From: Chitinophagaceae bacterium | GTDB lineage: Bacteria; Bacteroidota; Bacteroidia; Chitinophagales; Chitinophagaceae | Length of the DNA: 58,248 bases | Direction: 5' to 3' | Assembly: GCA_024643645.1 (NCBI GenBank) | Contig: JAHEMN010000005.1 | Coordinates: 1 to 58,248 of the forward strand | In this document: one piece after another, positions 53,232-58,248 of the stretch | Layout: each line of letters opens with the position of its first letter | Numbering within the stretch: position 1 is the stretch's first letter | The notes under the pieces: generated by a model | Told to the model about the DNA's origin: nothing | What the model saw: the letters and a program-made list of their open reading frames with translations, nothing else | Database searches by the model: none | Translations under genes and position numbers: made by a program

Positions 53232-54038
53232 TTATAATTCTGAATTTATTTTAGTACTATCAGTTAGCGGTTTATCTATTTGCAACCAAACGTCAATTGT
53301 TTGTCCCGAACGAATCTTTTGTATCCTCTTTTCATCATCAAATCTTTCCGGATTTTGCCTGTATATCCAGGCTCCAGATGTATCTGTAACATTGGCATCT
53401 GTTACAATTGCACCAATAACAATACCGTTTTCTTCCAATATTCTTTTTGCATCACTAAAAACCATTCCGGTTATTACTGGTACTGAAAATTCTTTATTCC
53501 CTACCCCATCTCCCAATACCAATGAAATAACACTCCCTTTCCTAATTTGAGTGCCCGGTGAAATTATAGCACCATTATATATTTGTTCTAGAATTGCATT
53601 TTTTGCAAAATCAGGTTTATACGTTGTATCGCCGATCTTAAGATCCATATTTTTCAATACCATTTCTGCATTTCTTAGGCTATACCCAATTAAATTCGGC
53701 ATTTCTATCAATGGAGGAACAGACCTGCTGATAACAAGAAAAACAGTTCTGTTAGACTTTACAATTTCATCTGCTTCAGGTATCTGTTTTATTACTGATA
53801 ATGGCCTGGCTGTATCTATATAAACAGAATCTTGTATTTCAACATCAAAACCTGCCTTTTTTAAAATCGACTTAGCTTCTGCGTAATCTTTACCTGCAAC
53901 AGATGGTACCGTTGCAGATTTACCATGGTCTGTCAACCAGTTTAGCGATAATAAAAAAACAGAAAATATACCAATAGCCAGAATAATGCCAACCAAAACA
54001 TTTATCAATAAAGGCCGGTTTGTAATAAATTTAAACAT
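53232..54038 (-). CDS. membrane-anchored PASTA domain protein
   Basis: The 268-residue protein has one N-terminal membrane helix (about residues 12-34, LLINVLVGIILAIGIFSVFL) and three PASTA domains (about 41-110, 112-180 and 184-255), recognisable by VPSVAGKDYAEAKSILKKAG and MPNLIGYSLRNAEMVL. PASTA domains bind muropeptides in other proteins. No kinase or transpeptidase domain is present. The neighbouring ddl gene supports a cell wall role. Common in Bacteroidota as a stand-alone anchor protein. Confidence 0.9.
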   Translation of the reverse strand: MFKFITNRPLLINVLVGIILAIGIFSVFLLSLNWLTDHGKSATVPSVAGKDYAEAKSILKKAGFDVEIQDSVYIDTARPLSVIKQIPEADEIVKSNRTVFLVISRSVPPLIEMPNLIGYSLRNAEMVLKNMDLKIGDTTYKPDFAKNAILEQIYNGAIISPGTQIRKGSVISLVLGDGVGNKEFSVPVITGMVFSDAKRILEENGIVIGAIVTDANVTDTSGAWIYRQNPERFDDEKRIQKIRSGQTIDVWLQIDKPLTDSTKINSEL

Positions 54039-54065
54039 TCGTAAAATTATAAGTTATCGATTCAA

Positions 54066-55064
54066 TCATTGAATTTTTACAAGACATTCCTGTATCAATT
54101 TTGTATAAAATTCTTGAAGATCCCATCCCATTGCTCTTACTTGCTGAGGAATAATACTGGCCTCACTTTGTCCGGGTACTGTATTAACTTCCAACATATA
54201 TGGCTTGCCATCTGCTTCATTATAAATAAAATCTATCCTTACTACTCCACCACAATTAAAAACAGTATAAACTTTGCCTGCAGCATCTCTGATCTTCTCT
54301 GCTATACTTTCATCTACAATTGCCGGAGTCACTTCGTCCGATTTGCCGTGATATTTTGCTTCAAAGTCAAAAAAATCTTTATCACTATGTGCACTTACTT
54401 CAGTTAATGGTAATACAATTATTTCACCCTCGGATTTAAAGACACCCACTGTAAATTCCCTACCGGATATCATTTCCTCAACAAGAACCTGATCATCCTC
54501 TTTAAATGCTTTTTCAATTGCAAGTCCCAATTCATCTGATGGTTCATTAACTTTTGACATACCGATACTGGAACCACCATTATTTGGCTTAATAAAAACC
54601 GGGAACTTTAATGATTTTACAATTTCATCTGGGCTTTTAAAATTCTTTTTAATGAGAAGTATTGAATTAGCCACAGCTATACCAGCCATACCCGCTACAG
54701 CCACAGCATATCTTTTATTGAATGTTAACGATGAAGTGGCAGCATCACATCCGGTGTATGGTATTTTTAAGATGTCAAAATAACCCTGCAATTTTCCATC
54801 TTCGCCCGGTGTACCATGCATGCCTATAAAAACAGCATCAAAAATAATTTTCTGATTATCTAAATGAAGTGAGAAATCATTCTTATCTATTTCTACTTTT
54901 CTGCCATCCGGCATATCATACCACCAACCATCTTTTTTAATATCTATTATATAAACGTTGAATAGTTCACGGTTAAGATTATTATTTATTGTAATTACAC
55001 TTTTGTAAGAAATAACTGCTTCGCCTGAAAAGCCGCCAGTTAAAAGTGCTATGTTTTGCTTCAT
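54066..55064 (-). CDS. ddl: D-alanine-D-alanine ligase
   Basis: The 332-residue ATP-grasp enzyme makes D-Ala-D-Ala for peptidoglycan. Motifs are FIGMHGTPGEDGKLQG near residues 81-96, FPVFIKPNNGGSSIGMSKVN near 155-174 and the metal-binding MLEVNTVPGQSEASIIPQ near 292-309. It precedes the PASTA gene by 27 bases in the same transcript. Length is somewhat shorter than the 360 of VanA-type ligases and matches DdlB-type. Confidence 0.96.
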   Translation of the reverse strand: MKQNIALLTGGFSGEAVISYKSVITINNNLNRELFNVYIIDIKKDGWWYDMPDGRKVEIDKNDFSLHLDNQKIIFDAVFIGMHGTPGEDGKLQGYFDILKIPYTGCDAATSSLTFNKRYAVAVAGMAGIAVANSILLIKKNFKSPDEIVKSLKFPVFIKPNNGGSSIGMSKVNEPSDELGLAIEKAFKEDDQVLVEEMISGREFTVGVFKSEGEIIVLPLTEVSAHSDKDFFDFEAKYHGKSDEVTPAIVDESIAEKIRDAAGKVYTVFNCGGVVRIDFIYNEADGKPYMLEVNTVPGQSEASIIPQQVRAMGWDLQEFYTKLIQECLVKIQ

Positions 55065-55249
55065 CTGTTTTGTGTGGTAGGTTATGTTTCCGTTTCAACG
55101 GGATTAACTCTGCAAATATTGCAGAAATTTCTAAGATGCCCAACGTATTTTGCTGTAATCGGATAGCATTAACATAAATTGGTATAAACTTTAAGTAATT
55201 CGATTGATTTGATCTAAATCAGTATTGTATACATAAAATGAAGACAGGA

Positions 55250-55340
55250 AAATAAGAAAGGTGAAGGCCGTTTCTCCTTCACCTTTTTACGACGGGAAAT
55301 ATCACCCGCCACTAGTTGAGCAGCTTTCGCTGCTATATAC
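55250..55340 (-). ncRNA. candidate small structured RNA of three hairpins
   Basis: On the minus strand three hairpins follow each other: AGCAGC-GAAA-GCTGCT (55334-55319, a GNRA tetraloop), GGCGGG/CCCGTC (55310-55291, with one G-U pair that only forms on this strand) and the 11-bp terminator-like hairpin (55286-55257). The set could be a separate small RNA or the 3' end of the ferredoxin mRNA. No promoter was recognised. I do not recognise an Rfam family in it. Confidence 0.4.
55257..55288. terminator. strong hairpin with T-rich flanks
   Basis: An 11-bp perfect stem, arms 55257-55267 and 55276-55286 (AAAGGTGAAGG / CCTTCACCTTT), has an 8-base loop. A T5 run follows on the plus strand and a CTTATTTT tract on the minus strand. 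As no plus-strand gene lies upstream, it probably ends a minus-strand transcript. Confidence 0.6.
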
Positions 55341-55423
55341 TTTGAAATATATCCTAAGTTACAAAAAAAATCTCTCTAATGATCAGATTTTCCTGGAAAT
55401 TATGCACACTGAAAGCACAAAAC

Positions 55424-55771
55424 TTAAATATGCAATAACTCCTTTTTAGACATCAATTGCTCAACCGTTTCAACATACATTTCATCTGGTACACAACAAT
55501 CTACAGGACAAACAGCTGCACATTGAGGTTCTTCATGAAAACCCTGACATTCTGTACACTTATTTGGAGTTATGTAATAAATATCAACTGCCACTGGTGC
55601 ATTTTTTTGATCTGCATCCACAACAGATCCATCCAACAGTGTAAAATTTCCTTTTACGGAGGTTCCATCAGATATTGCCCACTCAACACCACCCTCATAG
55701 ATAGCATTGTTAGGACATTCAGGTTCACAAGCTCCGCAGTTGATACATTCTTCGGTAATCTTAATAGCCAT
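55424..55771 (-). CDS. 2[4Fe-4S] ferredoxin
   Basis: The 115-residue protein begins [20 protein letters not shown]. The first cluster is bound by Cys9, 12, 15 and 19 and the second by Cys72, 75, 84 and 88 with the longer CxxCx8CxxxC spacing typical of Alvin-type ferredoxins. It is a low-potential electron carrier in the cytoplasm. The start at 55771 is used because the longer start at 55816 is a TTG inside its promoter. It is divergent from the acyl-CoA reductase gene. Confidence 0.92.
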   Translation of the reverse strand: MAIKITEECINCGACEPECPNNAIYEGGVEWAISDGTSVKGNFTLLDGSVVDADQKNAPVAVDIYYITPNKCTECQGFHEEPQCAAVCPVDCCVPDEMYVETVEQLMSKKELLHI

Positions 55772-55800
55772 AGTATTATTTAATTTAAAAGGTTGTGAGT

Positions 55801-55844
55801 TACTTTTGTGCCACAAAAATAATAGTCAGGAATGAATTTACAAC
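55801..55844. promoter_or_regulatory. overlapping divergent promoters of ferredoxin and acyl-CoA reductase
   Basis: TACTTTTG at 55801-55808 (plus strand) and TATTTTTG at 55821-55814 (minus strand, with GTTG at 55844-55841 at 19-base spacing) both match the -7 consensus. The two promoters overlap within about 45 bases, so the genes may compete for polymerase. Confidence 0.6.
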
Positions 55845-56830
55845 ATCGAATTGATTTATTAGATGAGCTGGGTAAATATATTTTATCTGATGATCCGGCC
55901 TGGGTAGCCGCAAAGGATCGAGCCACTTATGAAAATGGCTGGTTTATATCTGAATTTGTAACGGATGCTTCCCAAAATATTGCAAAAGAATTCCTTGTAA
56001 AAGAAAAATTAATCAGTTGGTCAAACAGATATCAAATAAAAAATACAATTGAGCATTCAAAAAAAATTGGAATTGTAATGGCAGGCAACATTCCGCTGGT
56101 TGGATTTCACGATTTTTTATGTGTTTTCATAAGCGGACATAAAGCTATTATGAAACCTTCCTCAAAAGACTCAGTACTTATCAGGCATCTGGTTGAAAAA
56201 ATAAATGAATGGGAGCCTGAAACAGTTTCCTATACCTTATTTGCAGAAATGTTAAAGGATTGTGATGCTTATATCGCTACCGGTAGCAATAACTCTTCCC
56301 GTTATTTTGAATATTACTTTTCCAGGTTTCCGAATATTATTCGTCGAAACAGAACTTCGATTGCAATATTGAAAGGAACAGAAACAAAAAAGGAGTTGGA
56401 ATTATTAGCTGATGATGTTTACAATTATTTTGGATTGGGTTGTCGCAATGTAACCAAGGTCTATATTCCTCAGCATTATGATTTTTTACCCCTTTTAGAT
56501 GCTTTTAATAAATACGAACATCTTGCTGATCATCATAAATACAAAAACAATTACGATTATAACCTTGCACTGCATATTCTTAACAAGGTAATATATATGA
56601 CCAATGGATCAATAATATTAGTTGAGGATAAGAATCTCTTTTCTCCTATCAGTCAATTAAATTATGAATATTATACATCTGAAAGCCTGGTGATGGAGAC
56701 CTTAAAAAATAATGACGAATTACAATGTATTGTTGGTTCTGCACATATACCTTTTGGTGCAGCCCAATGCCCTGACGTAAGTGAATATGCAGATGGAATT
56801 GACACAATGTCTTTTTTGACTTCTTTGTAA
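55832..56830 (+). CDS. LuxC-like acyl-CoA reductase
   Basis: The 332-residue protein matches the acyl-CoA reductase (LuxC) family of the aldehyde dehydrogenase superfamily: VMAGNIPLVGFHDFLCVFIS near residues 82-101, KAIMKPSSKDSVLI, and the likely catalytic Cys204 in FGLGCRNVTKVYIP. These enzymes reduce fatty acyl-CoA to aldehyde with NADPH. No luciferase genes are nearby, so the aldehyde would serve another purpose. It is divergent from the ferredoxin, which may supply the same pathway or be unrelated. Confidence 0.85.
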   Translation: MNLQHRIDLLDELGKYILSDDPAWVAAKDRATYENGWFISEFVTDASQNIAKEFLVKEKLISWSNRYQIKNTIEHSKKIGIVMAGNIPLVGFHDFLCVFISGHKAIMKPSSKDSVLIRHLVEKINEWEPETVSYTLFAEMLKDCDAYIATGSNNSSRYFEYYFSRFPNIIRRNRTSIAILKGTETKKELELLADDVYNYFGLGCRNVTKVYIPQHYDFLPLLDAFNKYEHLADHHKYKNNYDYNLALHILNKVIYMTNGSIILVEDKNLFSPISQLNYEYYTSESLVMETLKNNDELQCIVGSAHIPFGAAQCPDVSEYADGIDTMSFLTSL

Positions 56831-56965
56831 ACTGACACTAAAATTTTGACAATTATACCCTCTTTTTCATGTTGATTTTTAGTAATTTTATAGCAATATT
56901 TAAGTACGAAGACCTTAGTAAATATTTGTTAAACTAGGCGGACGGTCAACTAACTTGAATGACAG

Positions 56966-56999
56966 TTTGTTATTTTGTATTGTAAAGGCATATTTTTTG
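56966..56999 (+). promoter_or_regulatory. possible promoter of the HtrA gene
   Basis: TTTG at 56966-56969 is followed after 21 bases by TATTTTTTG (56991-56999), one T longer than TAnnTTTG. The rest of the 207-base gap 56831-57037 shows no other motif. Confidence 0.4.
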
Positions 57000-57037
57000 A
57001 TATCAATGCTTTATTCTACTAACTTTTTTTAAAAGAA

Positions 57038-58248
57038 ATGAATACTATGAAACTTAAACAAATTTTACTGATCGTAGCAATTAGTGCAGCATCTGCACTG
57101 ACCAGTGTCTGGATCTATGGAAAATTTAATCCTGGACAAAACAGTTTTTCTCAATCGATCAATGGTGATATTCCTGCAAACTATGCAGGTTTCTTTGATG
57201 GAAAATCAGGCGCCGGAGAACCAGTGGATTTCACCAAAGCTGCAAATTCGGCAGTTCCTGCAGTCGTTCACATAAAAACAAAGATACCTGCCCGAAAGGT
57301 CAGCAACCAGCTTCCAAGAAACAGAAATAACAGTATGGAAGATCTTTTCGAACAATTCTTCAATAATAATTTCGGACCACAAATTCAACCAGAGCAAAGA
57401 GCATCCGGTAGTGGTGTTATTATAAGTGATGATGGTTATATCATTACCAATAACCATGTGGTATCGGACGGTGGTGACGGAGTTGCATCTGAAATTACAG
57501 TTACACTTCACAATAAAAAAGAATTCAAAGCAAGAGTTATTGGCCGTGACCCAAGTAGTGATATCGCAGTGCTAAAAGTAGATGGTACAGGATTTCCATT
57601 TTTACTTTATGGTAATTCCGATGAAGTTAAATTAGGTCAATGGGTATTAGCAATAGGTTATCCGCTAACTTTAGAAACAACTGTAACAGCAGGAATTGTA
57701 AGTGCTAAAGGACGGAATATTGGTATTAACCGCCGGCAGAGTGAAACCCCAATTGAATCTTTTATTCAAACTGATGCTGCTGTAAACCAGGGAAACAGTG
57801 GTGGCGCCTTAATAACTACAAGTGGGCAATTGGTAGGCATCAACTCAGCGATTTATGCACCAACCGGTACCTATGCAGGTTATTCATTTGCTATTCCGGT
57901 AAACCTGGTAAAGAAAATTGTTAATGATCTTATCAAATTTGGTGATGTTAAAAGACCTTACCTGGGAGTATCTGTAAACCGTGAAAAATTTGATGCCGGT
58001 GATGGTGCACATATTGGAGAAGTTGCAAAAGATGGTGCAGCTAATGATATAGGATTGAAAAGCGGTGATATCATTACTAAGATCAATGATGTGCCTATTT
58101 TTTCCTGGACAGAATTACAGGCTACAGTTTCCTCTTATAATGCTGGTGATAAAATAAATATCACTTATAAAAGGAACGGTAAAGAATTTACCACTGCAGC
58201 AACTCTAACAGCAAAAACTGGTACTTACGAGTCCTTAGGCAAGACGAT
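57038..58248 (+). CDS. HtrA/DegP-like periplasmic serine protease (partial, cut by window edge)
   Basis: I translated this from the ATG at 57038; the frame is open for 403 codons to the window edge. The protein starts MNTMKLKQILLIVAISAASA, a signal anchor, and has a trypsin domain with His140 (ITNNHVV), Asp175 (DPSSDIAVLK) and Ser254 (NQGNSGGAL). A PDZ domain begins near residue 305 (LGVSVNREKFDAGDGAHIGE) and ends near the edge. HtrA proteases degrade misfolded periplasmic proteins. The remaining part, probably a second PDZ domain, lies outside the window. Confidence 0.93.
   Translation, partial: MNTMKLKQILLIVAISAASALTSVWIYGKFNPGQNSFSQSINGDIPANYAGFFDGKSGAGEPVDFTKAANSAVPAVVHIKTKIPARKVSNQLPRNRNNSMEDLFEQFFNNNFGPQIQPEQRASGSGVIISDDGYIITNNHVVSDGGDGVASEITVTLHNKKEFKARVIGRDPSSDIAVLKVDGTGFPFLLYGNSDEVKLGQWVLAIGYPLTLETTVTAGIVSAKGRNIGINRRQSETPIESFIQTDAAVNQGNSGGALITTSGQLVGINSAIYAPTGTYAGYSFAIPVNLVKKIVNDLIKFGDVKRPYLGVSVNREKFDAGDGAHIGEVAKDGAANDIGLKSGDIITKINDVPIFSWTELQATVSSYNAGDKINITYKRNGKEFTTAATLTAKTGTYESLGKT

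Larger units (their letters stand above)
55065..55423. other. 359-base gap between ddl and ferredoxin genes
   Basis: No ORF of convincing length was seen. The ferredoxin-proximal side has a weak AT-rich stem with T-run (arms 55367-55373 and 55385-55391) that may end the ferredoxin mRNA; the centre holds three hairpins (55257-55334), described separately. The ddl-proximal side (55065-55250) holds no recognisable motif. Confidence 0.6.

Noticed and set aside
55291-55316. CCCGCCACTAG on the plus strand resembles the B12 box of cobalamin riboswitches.
   Set aside because: The rest of the cobalamin aptamer is missing, the strand has no gene downstream to control, and the better fold is on the minus strand.

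Overview
The window comes from a chromosome of the Bacteroidota, most likely a Chitinophagaceae-like member (inference). The evidence is AT-rich DNA, few Shine-Dalgarno sequences, repeated promoters of the Bacteroidota type (TTTG, 19-21 bases, TAnnTTTG), a TonB-dependent receptor, OmpA and DUF2807 envelope proteins, and a DAHP synthase/chorismate mutase fusion. I saw no insertion sequence, prophage or CRISPR array. Most of the window is core chromosome.

Layout. Positions 1-9334 hold the S10/spc ribosomal protein operon on the minus strand: rpsJ, rplC, D, W, B, rpsS, rplV, rpsC, rplP, rpmC, rpsQ, rplN, X, E, rpsN, rpsH, rplF, rplR, and rpsE cut by the window edge. Its promoter is at 9303-9334, and an unusually long structured gap lies between rpsJ and rplC. 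Two plus-strand genes (a flippase-like membrane protein and a FkbM methyltransferase) separate this operon from fusA, so the usual fusA-rpsJ junction is broken. After fusA come an OmpA-like protein with calcium-binding repeats and a lipoprotein L,D-transpeptidase.

Positions 16875-24826 hold an aromatic amino acid operon on the minus strand: pheA, aminotransferase, tyrA, DAHP synthase/chorismate mutase, aroB, aroA, aroC and a DUF952 gene. Upstream of pheA I read an unlisted 29-codon ORF in which nine of eleven consecutive codons are Phe or Tyr. A consensus promoter precedes it and a 14-bp GC-rich hairpin follows it, ending 15 bases before pheA. This looks like a Phe/Tyr-sensing attenuator and is the most interesting element of the window.

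Positions 24838-49413 carry housekeeping genes: a DEAD-box helicase, an ECF sigma factor coupled to a membrane-anchored trypsin-like protease, a nucleotidyltransferase, a PLP-dependent deaminase-like enzyme, lipB, an RluD-type pseudouridine synthase, def, ruvX, a UbiA prenyltransferase, a TrmH-type methyltransferase, a DUF4139 protein, mutS, a CHRD lipoprotein, a SET-domain protein, mgtE, glmS with a DUF4954 protein, der and era. Several have a -7 promoter element only 4-8 bases before the start codon, suggesting leaderless mRNAs.

Positions 49470-58248 hold an initiator tRNA-Met gene, a DUF2807 protein, a TPP riboswitch ahead of a TonB-dependent receptor (probably for thiamine), a rhodanese, a PASTA protein, ddl, a possible structured RNA, a ferredoxin divergent from a LuxC-like acyl-CoA reductase, and an HtrA protease cut by the right edge. 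All function calls rest on reading the translations; no database search was run.
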